From Paraburkholderia guartelaensis (lineage in GTDB: Bacteria; Pseudomonadota; Gammaproteobacteria; Burkholderiales; Burkholderiaceae): a stretch of 38,664 nt of DNA. The DNA lies in contig NZ_SMOD01000059.1 in NCBI RefSeq assembly GCF_004353905.1, forward strand, positions 1 to 38,664. Direction: 5' to 3'. Below, in pieces: positions 26,901-34,912 of the stretch; position 1 is the stretch's first letter, and every line of letters starts with the position of its first letter. Both the position numbers and the translations under genes were made by a program. The notes under the pieces were generated by a model. The model had not been told where the DNA came from. It worked only from the letters and a program-made list of their open reading frames with translations, and did no database searches.

Positions 26901-29900
26901 TTCGATGTCACCTGGTATGGTGCGTTGCTAATCGAAGACGAAGGGCACTACGAATTCTGTGCCGGGGCGCCTACGCCCTGCGGCGAAAAGCCAGACTGGG
27001 AAGCGGTGCACCGCTGCCGCTGGCGCGCTGTGCTCAAACGCGGTTCCCGTAGCTGGGTGATTCTCAGCCATCAATGGGCCGGCGAGGAGGAGCGCCTCGT
27101 CGGTTCGCGTGATCTGCGGCGCGGCGCATACGAAATCACCGTCGAACTCGTCCGCCCGGAACCGGCGTTCGCTTCGGCCGACCGCGTGCATCGGGTCCAT
27201 GGCGGGCTCGAGATCAAATACTGCGGGCCCGACAGCGGCGGCGAGCGCGTCGCGCTCCCGCGCCAACGGCTCTTCGCAATCAGCAAGGACAATCCGCTCG
27301 GCAACGGCATTGCCGTTCAAAGCGCCGGCGCGGCCGCGTTTCTCGCCACGCGCTATACGAGTTCGCTGCGCGACATTCGCCGCACTTATCAACGCGCGTT
27401 CAAGGCTTTGTTGTTCGTGCACCGACTCGACCTCAGGGGCCGGGACGCCGATGATGGCGATTCGGAGCTTGGTTTCATGCTGCAGAACGAGGCCAGCTTC
27501 GCGGGCGCTGCATATTACCGCAGCGGCGGCGGCTTCGCGCAGCATCTTGCCGACTTCAACTTCAACTTCCTGCCGATCGTCGACGACTACGATGCGCCCG
27601 CCGCCGACCAGCGCACGAACCCTTCGCCGCAGCGAACGCAGGCAATGTTCGACTGGTGGGAGCGGCTCCTCGACTACACCGTCGCGCGCGACGAGATTCA
27701 CCGCTGCCATGACCGCCGGTTCTGGCGCCTGTTCGCCGAAGCGGAAAAGACGCAGCCGGCCGACCCGGCGCCGCTCGTCGCAAACCTCGGCGTCGCGCCG
27801 CCGTACTGGCCGCTCGGCCTGCGCTACTACACGAGCCAGGCGTCGCCGGTCTATGCCGTCACCGCCGCCGACCTCGAGGACGAACGCTGGGGCCTGCGCG
27901 CCTGGCATGCCGAGCGCTGGCTTGCCGCACTCGCACGCCGCTTTGGCGAGAAGGACATTGGCGGGGCGCGGCCCGACCTCTGGGCGTCGGACGACCCCTC
28001 TGCTCTCGTTGCCGGCGAGGCGCAAACCGGCAACGCCAATCTCGGCACGTTCGTCATGGACGGCTGCATCGAGAACGGCGAGCCACGTCGCTATGACGAC
28101 TTGAGGCGCGTGAACGACGACCTGCGGCGGCGCGGGTGCGATGCGCTCCTCGCCTGGCTGTGTGCGATGAACCGGGTCATGCTGCCGTGGGTGCCGGGTC
28201 AGTTCGCGCAATCGCCACGCGACCTCAGCGACCTGTTGCTGCTCGACGTCGAGACCGGACTATGCGAGCGGGCGAGCCGGATTGAGGAGGCAATCAGCGC
28301 CGTCCAGACCTTCGTGCGTCGCGCCCGCCTGCATCTGGAGCCTGGCTGGGTCATCAACCGCGCCTTCGCTCATCTTTGGGATGCCGAATTTTCTACGTTC
28401 GCTGTCTGGCGAGTTTGCAAGGAGCGGCATCTGTACAAGGAAAGCTGGATCGAATGGGATGACCTTCGGCGCGCGCGCCGCGTCGAGGCATTTCGCACTC
28501 TCGAGTCAAAACTCCAGCAATCCGAACTCGCGATCGCCGCGCCCGGTGGCGGTGTGTGGTGGCCACGCGAGTCCGCGCTCGCGCGCCGCGATCCTGATCT
28601 GTTGCAGGTGAGCGAGCCGTCGCGAATGGCGTTGCTGCCGGCTCCGCACGTGGGGCTCAACCTGCTCGGCACACCCGACTACGCGGGCCGCCCTTCCTGG
28701 CTCGCGCTCGTTGCGGCCGCAAACGGGACGCAGGGCGGTGGCGCCGAGGCCGCCGCCCCTGCCGGCGCCAACGCGAACGAGCCATTGCCGGTCTGGATGG
28801 AGGCGGCGATCCGCCTTGGCACGCGCTTCTGGCGCATTGCCGCGGCCAGCCAGCCCCCGGGAGCGGCCGCGTTTGCGCCGCGCCCGGGTTTTGGCACCCG
28901 TGCAGTCGCCGACGAGTGTGTTTCCTGCTGCGGGCCATGCGAGTGCGATCCCGATCCATGCCTCGACGAGTATTACTTCTGGCTCGTCCCCGGCGCGATT
29001 TATGTGCCGGCCAGCACGCCCGCGCCCACCGGCGTAACCGCGACCGGCGACTATCAGGATGGTTTCCAGGACGACTTCTACGATCCCGTGCAGCAAACTT
29101 CGACGGTCTGGCAGGATCCTGCACAGCTGCCGCAGTTGCTCGAGTGGCCGTCATTGCCGACCGTCCGCCTCGCCTGGTGCCACCTCCACGACGGCCAGTT
29201 CGGTCAACCCCGCCGCTCGACATTCTCCGTGCACGTCGACTCGACAGAAAGCGCCGACATGCAGTTCCTCGGCCGTACCGGCGACTCCCTGACGTTTGCG
29301 GTGACCAACGGCATCGCCCCGACGGGGTACGCCGATCCGTCAGCGCCAGGGTTCCGCTACGACATCGCCGAGGACGACGCGGTCGTGTTGCCCCAGGTGC
29401 TGGCCCCGAACCCGGCGACTCCGCCCACCTTCGTGGCCCCTTTTAACCTCGCGGCCTACCCGTATTTCCTCTATTTCACACCCGGCGCAGCGCTCTATCC
29501 GCTCACACCGCTGAGCCCCTCGCTGGTCATCGCGACGGCATTGCGCACGCATTGCAGCTTCGAGGCGGCGCTGGCGTGGTACAGGGAGGCCTTCGATCCG
29601 CTGCGCGAGGACTGCACCTGGATCGATTGTCACCAGCAGGATGCACAGCACGATGTGGCGTTGCCCGGTGGGACGGGGGCCTGCTGCGACGCCACCGACG
29701 TTTCCTGTGACGAGGCACGCAATCGCTCAGTTATCCTGCACTACCTCGAAACCCTGGTGGAATGGAGCGACGCGCTGCGCCATCGCGGCAACGCGCCCGA
29801 AGCCTTCCAGCAGGCCTGGGCGCTGCTCGACGTCGCTGAGCGTATTCTCGGGCGGGCGCCGCGCAAGGTCTGGCTCGTGCCGCCTGCCTCGCCGCCGACC

Positions 29901-32264
29901 GTCACGAACTTCACTCCAGCCTTCGCGCCGCTCAACCCCCGGCTCATCGACCTCTACGAAGTTGTGGCCGATCGCCTGGCGCTCATCCGTACCTGCCAGT
30001 CTGCACGGCGCCTGCCGGACCGGCGCGCCGACGGCACGGTCCCGTACTTTGGGGGCGACCCGTTGCGCGAAGGCGGATGCAGCCTCGCAAATCATTGCGC
30101 CGAGGACGACTGGTGCGCGCCGCGCAGCCCCTACCGCTTCGCAGTCCTGATCCAGAAGGCGCAGGACTATGCCGCGCGTGTCGAGCAATTCGGCGCCGCC
30201 TTCCTGGCAGCCGTCGAAAAGGGCGACGCCGAGCTGCTTGCCGCACTGCGCGCCGGGCAGGAGCGCGAGATCCTCACGCTTGGGCTCACCGCTCAGGAGG
30301 ACGCCTGGCGCGACGCCGACTGGGCGATCGAGGCGCTGCAGAAAACCAAGGCGATGAGCCAGGCCAACCTCAATTACTACCAGGGCCTCATTCAGGCCGG
30401 CCTGATCGGCCAGGAAGTGGCGTACGAGGACCTGACCGAAGCTTCGACCGTGACGCGAGGGGTAGCCGAAACGATCGACGCATCTAGCGGCGTGGCGAGC
30501 GCCATCGGCAATTACTTCGTCGGCGTCGCCGGGTTTGGCGGCACGCCGCTGATCTACTCGCAATTGCCCCCGGGTGCGCCGCTGGCGGGCGCATTTGCCG
30601 CGGTCGCGCGGATCATGATCGCCGTAGCCGACGCGCTTGGCACCACCGCCGGCCTCAATCTCACCGAGGCCGGATGGTCGCGTCGGCTGCAGGAGTGGAA
30701 CCATCAGGTCGACATCCTGACCATCGAGATCCAGCAGATCGAACGGCAGATTCTCGGCGCGCAGCGGCGACGCGGCAGTGCGCTCAAGAACCTCGACATG
30801 CATCAGCGACAGATCGAGCATGCAACCGACGTGCAGAACTTCCTGCGCGACAAGTTCACCGCCCCCGAGTTGTATCTTTACCTGCAGAAGGAGACTGCGG
30901 GACTGCACCGGCGCATGTATACGCTTGCGCTCGATGCGGCGCGACAGGCACAGCACGCGTTCAATCTCGAGCGGGGCCACACGAGACGCCACTTCGTCCC
31001 CGACTGCGCGTGGGACGACCTCCACCAGGGGCTGCTCGCCGGCGAGCGGCTGGGACTGGCGCTGCGCCACATGGAGAAGGCGTACATGGACGAGAACGCC
31101 CGCGAGCACGAGCTGATCAAACAGTTCTCGCTGCGTCTGCACTTCCCCATGGCGTTCCTCAAGTTGCGCGCCACCGGATGCTGCGAGATCGACATCCCCG
31201 AATGGATGTTCGACCTCGACTATCCGGGCCACTTCATGCGGCGCATCCGCAACCTCACCGTGACGATCCCATGCGTCACCGGACCGTTCACGGGTGTGCA
31301 CTGCAGGCTGACCTTGCTCGCCAGCATGACCCGCATCGACCCGCGGCGCAGCGCCCCGGCGCATGAATGTTGTTGCCCGGGGCCGTGCTGCGACGCTTGC
31401 GGCGAAGACGAGCGGCTGGCCCGCGAATACCGGCCTTGCCCGGACGATCCGCGGATCGTGCGCCATTACGGCGCCCGAGAGGCAATTGCGACCTCGGGCG
31501 GACGCGACGACTCCGGCATGTTCCAGCTCGACTTCAACGACCAGCGCTATCTGCCGTTCGAGTACATGGGCGCGGTCAGCCGCTGGTGCATCGAGCTACG
31601 GCCCGAAAACAACTACTTCGATCGCGACTCGCTGACGGACTTCGTCATACGCGTGGGCCATACATCACGAGAAGGCGGCGAGCCGCTGCGCGAGGCCGCA
31701 TTCGCCGCCGCGCGCCATTACCTGCCCGGAAACGGCTGGCGCTTTTTCGAGCTGCGCCACGACTTCCCTGACGCCTGGCAGCAGTTGCGCGACAGCGCGC
31801 GTGACACGGGCCGACATGCGCATCTGCGCCTGTGCCTCGATCGTCAGATGTTCCCGTTCATTCCGCATGCCAATGAAATCACGCTCGAAGGGATGGTCAT
31901 CGTGTTCGGCATGCACTCTGATGACGAAGTTTGTGCGGAATTCGAAGGTTGCCCGTGTCCGGAACCCCGGCGCCCTGCGGTGCATGGGATCGCAGTGAAA
32001 CATTGCGAAGTCGGTCACAGTGACGCGCAGACAGTTCTATGTCGCACGAGCGACGACTGGCCAGATCTGTACTACGGCGCTTTCACTGCCGAGGCGGTAC
32101 TCGGCAACAAGCGTCACAAGGCGGAATTCGATATTAGCTTTGGCGACGTGACGCGAGAGATCGGGCCGGTGTTTCTGCTGTGCCGCTATCGCACAGAGGG
32201 CTGCAGCGTTGCGCCTCGCGACCCGTTCCGCGATATGCAAAATTCATTTAGGAATCCAGATTGA
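20919..32264 (+). CDS. TcA-like component of an ABC (Tc) toxin, unusually large (3781 aa)
   Basis: TcA proteins form the pentameric receptor-binding shell and translocation needle that injects the TcC effector. Evidence is strongest in the C-terminal part. A helical pore region (about residues 3115-3360) has a long alpha-helical stretch, and KFTAPELYLYLQ is typical of the family. The TcB-binding region near residue 3435 contains DYPGHFMRRIRNLTVTIPCV and TGPFTGVHCRLTLL, then QRYLPFEYMGAVSRWCIEL and a VGHTSREGGEPLR block. A PA14-like beta domain lies at about 1923-2118. Additions relative to the ~2500-aa familiar proteins are an N-terminal beta-rich region of ~220 residues, four related beta modules (237-309, 541-613, 755-836, 1028-1098), and cysteine clusters at 2667-2681 and 3484-3494. 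Two starts are plausible: 20919 (AAAGGGAG, 8-base spacing, chosen) and 20886 (AGGGGAAG, 6-base spacing). Confidence 0.92.
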   Translation: MPSIIIRIIPQQAPTDPDKFTTDYLNPAGLGPLQITAYDLSFNSPTTGQSVGTATYVGTASSPPSPTSPQPSGSILVFTPPQYNPDPTSGIVQQYDLWPPPDGIHTAFFSLASVATAIIAPSSTATIENLRLVAQWGSGADAPSVTTDFYDVTLYGGSVPDLNGWNPVTPTGTTDPPVADPWGQLDPATTPILYFQLPIAPTATAPGLQLPSDGTPPAFQDLYTAVTNVLGGDPGTNVSVATTANANAGDTTLQIAANTTSIGPGMNASGAAGLPAGTTVLGIDSSGLITLNQQLSAPIGSGTAITFSPDLRALTVDQCQNIAYEIVWSQQPPLPTPPDPLEDLYSNPPNNGAMLGGSNNTTPNQYEGDRQQFEAQLKSYYASANATAQSLTNFVFALAAAVACQQRTFAASQALIDLPANPAVGVSNDTQVVLSGLGSATASAIFGVPAAYFYALAATMPSQVTVQQRYVLATRDTLTSLLADLTTAIEAGTVTDSEGFTTPVLNGLALTGSINAAQAARRLNALNVPASAATPLAPLDTFVLQTSSDTPSGSALTFASVANVSDNMLVADTNVVAGTTVASVAAATESVTLSAAILNDVPSGSGIVFAAAWSGDLQSLVQSWLAFPPASAGAISSVSYQPGDDDTQFWPGAANAHPAAFFNLVLSALTQGAMLPAPFTGSLGDQIAKALIPNAPSTVEQLAAVTDAQWTKFFQDNPTWLPAFTQPGDTNARIAAFIRAVQKFFTVTSSVPASPFVLATSAPTNSGAILHFPPQNALPAGISIVDGMSVSGQATIPAGTTVKNVAPTPTSTDVTLNRAVTGAGVPAQANVTFTVTVAAGAGAIAPTLPGVANDWFTTCLTAYGAYTPGGGFDVAKLQAVAVPLMSGDLSAAAWLVEALVALDALYAIVTPVAMPAWLPMADKTAYQFSIVEALYARGFTSTARINALTTSEFQQALAGTVAYDLAAAIQTAAASAPPAGGGFQPINPNGALTDCIPPPCSSPLGPVTYLSELLNLASISTCEAPVPAALSLPTNGDTQNGATLPFVSTVGVIDGMSVSGSGIDSGTTVSSLTLSSVTLSKAITGDVPDKTSITFTAPTLATVLAARRGPPGNLAASCANLETPLPLIDLVNESLEYMASLVISGATPVTGQVYNTSADALAGHALCQHEPCPDEAKPGCHDPARLFAAVPEYSTPATPVAANEAVEPLVWNTLKSDFSACRLPYSQALDVSRSYLRHFGSCRFEEMRTFRKCITEFVLDPTSEPTGFADYLWRYPVRIDIAREYLGITPEEYTLLFAGAPVPLCGKPVDRDVPARPGAAAAQEPWQLYGFSSPGEGNDSWLTTVAQLPEFLARTRLSYCEFYELWQSGYVQFLSNDERQKGAFPQCEPCCLDTLSLRYPDEERSLAQGLMQLAIFIRLWRTLKESCCLCLTFSELSDFCSVLQLFNGASPNPDFIRQLAAFQMLREQFRLELRDPRDPPAAAAVGADRTQILALWVGPTAKQWAWAIRELCEKIVLYARQRGSCEHRGGDFAAMLASHLDALARLAGFDPASATDNWHALPTHTLRLAEILAKLAGSRSHIGELLYLFTATDAPGDGGPFPLQDEFEAQELPLGLPDEEAKHSLWRLRRELLASAGEVPRRGEREVRIETKIEESDRSGTAEYGETHREQIEVEVEVDEIEKNWDWWRVRRVLEEDLGFAAADALALAQHFFAHVLERAGHPLDAAAPRFTSTLAVANTTPAMWTGRAGTPFQYDASTGGGQLWARIPIADEEVIEQLTSLQALNANEQSAVQDLYFQPRAMLARFALLFPDFTEAQRRLIEERDGEQRWHYFRWHVALCLRRCHIIAAHLSRHVAAATRQECPEDHETAMLVLKDLLGDENKATANWENDAGTPPAVAWTPPTGGAFAALLGLLGTGLIAEYKLDGGALVWRDQAASLDGFGPRRDRDNAPVPTVLPSLAATLPASEAAFLAIRNGFLLRPKDGDLVGGAQGFDVTWYGALLIEDEGHYEFCAGAPTPCGEKPDWEAVHRCRWRAVLKRGSRSWVILSHQWAGEEERLVGSRDLRRGAYEITVELVRPEPAFASADRVHRVHGGLEIKYCGPDSGGERVALPRQRLFAISKDNPLGNGIAVQSAGAAAFLATRYTSSLRDIRRTYQRAFKALLFVHRLDLRGRDADDGDSELGFMLQNEASFAGAAYYRSGGGFAQHLADFNFNFLPIVDDYDAPAADQRTNPSPQRTQAMFDWWERLLDYTVARDEIHRCHDRRFWRLFAEAEKTQPADPAPLVANLGVAPPYWPLGLRYYTSQASPVYAVTAADLEDERWGLRAWHAERWLAALARRFGEKDIGGARPDLWASDDPSALVAGEAQTGNANLGTFVMDGCIENGEPRRYDDLRRVNDDLRRRGCDALLAWLCAMNRVMLPWVPGQFAQSPRDLSDLLLLDVETGLCERASRIEEAISAVQTFVRRARLHLEPGWVINRAFAHLWDAEFSTFAVWRVCKERHLYKESWIEWDDLRRARRVEAFRTLESKLQQSELAIAAPGGGVWWPRESALARRDPDLLQVSEPSRMALLPAPHVGLNLLGTPDYAGRPSWLALVAAANGTQGGGAEAAAPAGANANEPLPVWMEAAIRLGTRFWRIAAASQPPGAAAFAPRPGFGTRAVADECVSCCGPCECDPDPCLDEYYFWLVPGAIYVPASTPAPTGVTATGDYQDGFQDDFYDPVQQTSTVWQDPAQLPQLLEWPSLPTVRLAWCHLHDGQFGQPRRSTFSVHVDSTESADMQFLGRTGDSLTFAVTNGIAPTGYADPSAPGFRYDIAEDDAVVLPQVLAPNPATPPTFVAPFNLAAYPYFLYFTPGAALYPLTPLSPSLVIATALRTHCSFEAALAWYREAFDPLREDCTWIDCHQQDAQHDVALPGGTGACCDATDVSCDEARNRSVILHYLETLVEWSDALRHRGNAPEAFQQAWALLDVAERILGRAPRKVWLVPPASPPTVTNFTPAFAPLNPRLIDLYEVVADRLALIRTCQSARRLPDRRADGTVPYFGGDPLREGGCSLANHCAEDDWCAPRSPYRFAVLIQKAQDYAARVEQFGAAFLAAVEKGDAELLAALRAGQEREILTLGLTAQEDAWRDADWAIEALQKTKAMSQANLNYYQGLIQAGLIGQEVAYEDLTEASTVTRGVAETIDASSGVASAIGNYFVGVAGFGGTPLIYSQLPPGAPLAGAFAAVARIMIAVADALGTTAGLNLTEAGWSRRLQEWNHQVDILTIEIQQIERQILGAQRRRGSALKNLDMHQRQIEHATDVQNFLRDKFTAPELYLYLQKETAGLHRRMYTLALDAARQAQHAFNLERGHTRRHFVPDCAWDDLHQGLLAGERLGLALRHMEKAYMDENAREHELIKQFSLRLHFPMAFLKLRATGCCEIDIPEWMFDLDYPGHFMRRIRNLTVTIPCVTGPFTGVHCRLTLLASMTRIDPRRSAPAHECCCPGPCCDACGEDERLAREYRPCPDDPRIVRHYGAREAIATSGGRDDSGMFQLDFNDQRYLPFEYMGAVSRWCIELRPENNYFDRDSLTDFVIRVGHTSREGGEPLREAAFAAARHYLPGNGWRFFELRHDFPDAWQQLRDSARDTGRHAHLRLCLDRQMFPFIPHANEITLEGMVIVFGMHSDDEVCAEFEGCPCPEPRRPAVHGIAVKHCEVGHSDAQTVLCRTSDDWPDLYYGAFTAEAVLGNKRHKAEFDISFGDVTREIGPVFLLCRYRTEGCSVAPRDPFRDMQNSFRNPD
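21627..21845 (+). repeat. Beta-module repeat 1 within the TcA gene
   Basis: Encodes about residues 237-309. Key residues are the GMNASG, LPAGTTVLGI, ITL and GTAITF positions shared with the other three copies. It is a protein-level repeat; DNA identity between copies is not obvious. Confidence 0.65.
22539..22757 (+). repeat. Beta-module repeat 2 within the TcA gene
   Basis: Encodes about residues 541-613: FVLQTSS, SGSALTFASV, DNMLVAD, VAGTTVASV, VTLSAAI, VPSGSGIVFA. Confidence 0.7.
23181..23428 (+). repeat. Beta-module repeat 3 within the TcA gene
   Basis: Encodes about residues 755-836: FVLATSA, DGMSVSG, IPAGTTVKNV, VTLNRAVTG, VPAQANVTFTV. It is slightly longer than the other copies because of extra residues before DGMSVSG. 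Confidence 0.7.
24000..24213 (+). repeat. Beta-module repeat 4 within the TcA gene
   Basis: Encodes about residues 1028-1098: ALSLPTNGD, NGATLPFVS, DGMSVSGSGI, SGTTVSSL, VTLSKAITGDVP, SITFTAP. Closest by eye to repeat 3. Confidence 0.7.
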
Positions 32265-32414
32265 CCGCTGCCATAGCGTCACGGAGTTCTCTCTGGGTAC
32301 GTCCAGATATGGCGCAACGTGATCACGTTCGGGGAAGCGGCTGGTCGCTTCCGTGACGCGCAGGAGGTGACGAAATTTGGCGGGAGTGAGAACTTTGGCG
32401 TGTCTGGGTTCCAT
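32244..32414 (-). pseudogene. Truncated tyrosine-recombinase-like integrase (N-terminal 56 codons)
   Basis: From an ATG at 32414 the minus strand encodes MEPRHAKVLTPAKFRHLLR, then VTEATSRFPERDHVA, which resembles the N-terminus of a family of short tyrosine-type site-specific recombinases. After about residue 36 the family-typical catalytic region is missing, and the frame runs into a stop at 32244, inside the last 21 bases of the TcA gene on the other strand. None of the catalytic R-H-R-Y residues is present, so it is dead. The break point coincides with the 3' end of the toxin cluster, so a recombination event probably joined the two. The family call is from memory of related sequences. Confidence 0.55.
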
Positions 32415-33133
32415 GCGTTCCGTCCTCGTAATACGCCCGTTTCCGAGCTCTGTTACGAGAGAGAAAGCATCGGCCGCTCCTTTCCACTATAACCCGTGTA
32501 AAGCCTCGCCTCTTCGGAAAAATGCCCGATGCGGCGGACCTCGACGCGGCGGGCGCCCCCGGCCAGCCGAAGGCAAATGACAACGCTCGCCACCCGCCCT
32601 GCCAGCTGAAGGCAGGCGCCGGGAACCGGCGGCTACGGGATGGCCGCGGTGTAGACCGTTAGTTGCGCAGAGAACCGGAAACCAGGCTTTCGATGGCCGG
32701 CGCAACCACCCGTCAGCACTGCCATCGGTGATGGCAATCTGTGCGATCGGCATCGAGGCACCGCTGTCCTTTGAAACATTGACCAAGGCCAAATTCGAGG
32801 TATCCACGGTTCGTGGGTAAGATCAGGCCGGTCATCTTCTGCCGTTCGCCTCAGGGCCTAGCCGGCCATTCGCGCGACCGCTACCCTTATAAAACGGGCC
32901 TTCGTGCCGTGATCGCGTCGGACTGCTCATCGGCCTTAGCGGACATTGAGGTACGCTAAGTACTACGTCGCAACGTGGCAGATTGCTGACAGTGGTTTGA
33001 GTAATCCGGCGTCAGCTTCCTTCGTCAGCGAGCTCGCACTTTCGACCCTTTTCGATCCGTCACTTTTCCGCGAAGCGGCCATTCAGAGTTTCGTCAAATT
33101 CACCACGTAGCGGACGTTCTACCGCGATCAATT
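32415..33133. other. Gene-poor stretch after the toxin cluster
   Basis: No gene is supported over about 720 bases. The minus-strand open frame at 32487-32807 is compositionally odd (many Arg, Gly, Pro) and looks like chance coding in GC-rich DNA or an IS relic. Three near-copies of a 10-base motif, AGCGG[A/C]C[A/G]TT, lie at 32938-32947, 33074-33083 and 33109-33118; I do not know their meaning. No tRNA or attachment-site duplication was found. Confidence 0.4.
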
Positions 33134-33652
33134 TCAATGGGGACCTGCGCCAGTTGGCACCCACGTGTTGCGCCAAGGCAGGTGCCGCACCACGCGCAGC
33201 GGAGATTCTGTAATCACTTCGGGATAGGTGCCCCCAGTGCTAGACCAGTATTGATCGGCGACTACGCGAACATGCGGCGCGAACGGAACACCTCGGGGCA
33301 TACGATTAGCCACACTCATCAAATCGCGAGAAAGCGTATAGCACGGTTTAGATGGGTCCACCAACTCCACCTCGTACAAATACAAGGGGACCTGCGATCC
33401 AGTCATGGTGCTCCGGGCCACCTGCTCGTTGGGATATGCGTATGAACAGGTCAGGCGGCTGGGCATCGTCGGATAACGGGCTAGGCGCACGGTTTCCACG
33501 ATCATCTCACTGGCCATCCTCCAGCCGCTCTCGGCACCGCCCGATGTCCAGGTGTCCAATACATACTGGTCGTAGCCGCGGCCGAAGTTGCCACCTCCCA
33601 AGATTTCGCCGACATTGTGTGAGCGTCGGGCGGTGAAGAAAAGATTTGTCAT
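33134..33652 (-). CDS. DUF2441-like protein (172 aa)
   Basis: The chosen ATG at 33652 has AGGGGA a few bases upstream; the frame is open further back, but that part is proline-rich and unlike a protein start. The product begins MTNLFFTARRSHNVGEIL, has EMIVETVRLARYPTMPSRLT and then SYAYPNEQVA, and PLYLYEVELVD. This order (aromatic-rich start, Glu/Arg-rich helix ending PSR, then an L-Y-x-V-E strand) resembles the DUF2441 group, which some authors place near ADP-ribosyltransferase-like folds. No signal peptide is seen. It is the first of a series of small minus-strand genes facing the toxin cluster tail to tail. Function is unknown. Confidence 0.6.
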   Translation of the reverse strand: MTNLFFTARRSHNVGEILGGGNFGRGYDQYVLDTWTSGGAESGWRMASEMIVETVRLARYPTMPSRLTCSYAYPNEQVARSTMTGSQVPLYLYEVELVDPSKPCYTLSRDLMSVANRMPRGVPFAPHVRVVADQYWSSTGGTYPEVITESPLRVVRHLPWRNTWVPTGAGPH

Positions 33653-33882
33653 GCGTTCCCCTGATAGATCGGGCTGCTCGTCGCTGTCGAGGTCCATATC
33701 ACTCGCCGCCCAAACCGGTACTCGGAGTCCGAGGAGCACCGGCACCCCACTCGACCACTTCAATCTCGGCGGACATGATGTCGTCGTGGCTGGCGGTGGG
33801 TGGGCGGTGGCTAAAGAGATCGGGCGTAATGGCGAGGAGTGGGCCATTTCCCCTTTGGCGGCCGATTGTGCCGGCGCCCGAA

Positions 33883-34203
33883 CTACAGGCAGGCCTTCGC
33901 TTCGGCTTCCGGTGCGCTAAAGTGCGGCGGAGGCTCGCGCATCTCCACATGTGCGCCGGTAGCAGTGGGCGTTACATCGACGAGATTGCCCCCGTAATGC
34001 CGCACGCGGTAGCTGCCGTCCGGGCGGGAAAATATCTGCGCGTACGGCGCGTGTTCGGCCCAGCGCTCGTGAACGCAGTTGGCGTACACCTTCGGGCTTT
34101 TCGTCGTCTCCGTGACGAAGAGCGGTTCACGCTGCTGCACGGAATCGGGGCTCACGCAGCCCGCGAGAAGGGTGGCCGATGCGAGCAGAACGATTTTTCT
34201 CAT
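33883..34203 (-). CDS. Small lipoprotein (106 aa)
   Basis: The N-terminus MRKIVLLASATLLAGCVSP is a classic lipoprotein signal: positive start, hydrophobic core and an LLAGC lipobox with the lipidated Cys at residue 16. The mature part (about 90 residues) has YANCVHERWAEHAPYAQIF and YRVRHYGGNLVDV, with no family I can name. It should be anchored in the inner or outer membrane facing the periplasm. The ribosome site before 34203 is weak. Between it and the DUF2441-like gene lie 230 bases with only a proline-rich open frame. Confidence 0.75.
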   Translation of the reverse strand: MRKIVLLASATLLAGCVSPDSVQQREPLFVTETTKSPKVYANCVHERWAEHAPYAQIFSRPDGSYRVRHYGGNLVDVTPTATGAHVEMREPPPHFSAPEAEAKACL

Positions 34204-34283
34204 AGTTTAGGTCTTTGTTGTTGAAATAGTGTCTAGCGGCAACGTCAGGCATGGGAATCGCGGATACGGCCGCCGCGCCGTCG

Positions 34284-34631
34284 CTATTGTGCCGGTCCTT
34301 CGCTTGGCAGTAGGGCCTTGCACTCATCGCAGTCGCACTGCGTGACGCTGCGCAGTTGCGCGAGCATCGCAGCGACGGTGGGCTCGATCAGCGTGTGGAC
34401 GAAGTCGTCTCCCCGGCGCCATCCCGCGCGCAGCAGGATGTCGTACGCAAACCCGCTTTCCGTTCCGTAGCCGTCGCCACAATTAAACTCCTTGACGACG
34501 TTCGCGTGGGCCTCGATCCAGCGATCCAGTGTCGCGGGCGCGCGATTCACGTATCGAACCGGAGTGAGCGGTGAAGGATTGGGTGCTTGTGCGCGAGTAG
34601 TGCGCGACGTCGCGCGCGAAATTGCGGTCAT
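34284..34631 (-). CDS. Hypothetical protein (115 aa)
   Basis: From the ATG at 34631 the product has a Ser/Thr/Pro-rich start of about 25 residues. A helical body follows (TLDRWIEAHANVVKEF, YDILLRAGWRRGDDFVHTL), and the C-terminus contains CDCDECKALL, three closely spaced cysteines that could bind a metal. I do not recognise it. The real start may be internal, since the first 25 residues are low in complexity. It lies 80 bases upstream of the lipoprotein gene on the same strand and may share its transcript. Confidence 0.5.
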   Translation of the reverse strand: MTAISRATSRTTRAQAPNPSPLTPVRYVNRAPATLDRWIEAHANVVKEFNCGDGYGTESGFAYDILLRAGWRRGDDFVHTLIEPTVAAMLAQLRSVTQCDCDECKALLPSEGPAQ

Positions 34632-34912
34632 GGGAGTCCCCGATGGGCAGAGTTGGGCCGTGGGCTAGCGGTTCAATCGCGCTTTGCGGGCGCAGGCCTT
34701 TTACTCGCGCCTCGCGACGAAACCGAATCGCTCCGAGAACAATGTACCAGGCGATTCCCCGCACACAAATCGGTTGCCTACGGGGCCGGTCGTGGTCGCT
34801 GCTTGGCGGCGAACTGATGCGGCCTGTGAGGGCGCCGCGCTCAGGTCTTACGCCGCGCGCGCCCGCGTGCACGAGCTCGAGCTCGAGCTTCGCAGCGAAT
34901 GCCTCGCTGGCG

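Noticed and set aside
29727..31466. 579-codon minus-strand open frame inside the TcA gene
   Set aside because: It lies opposite the well-supported TcA pore and TcB-binding region; composition and lack of motifs mark it as a shadow.
32487..32807. 106-codon minus-strand open frame in the gap after the toxin genes
   Set aside because: The C-terminal two thirds is Arg/Gly/Pro-rich chance coding; no recognisable family.
32415..33133. tRNA gene or attachment-site duplication marking a genomic island end
   Set aside because: No cloverleaf-like sequence or matching direct repeat could be found by eye on either side of the cluster.
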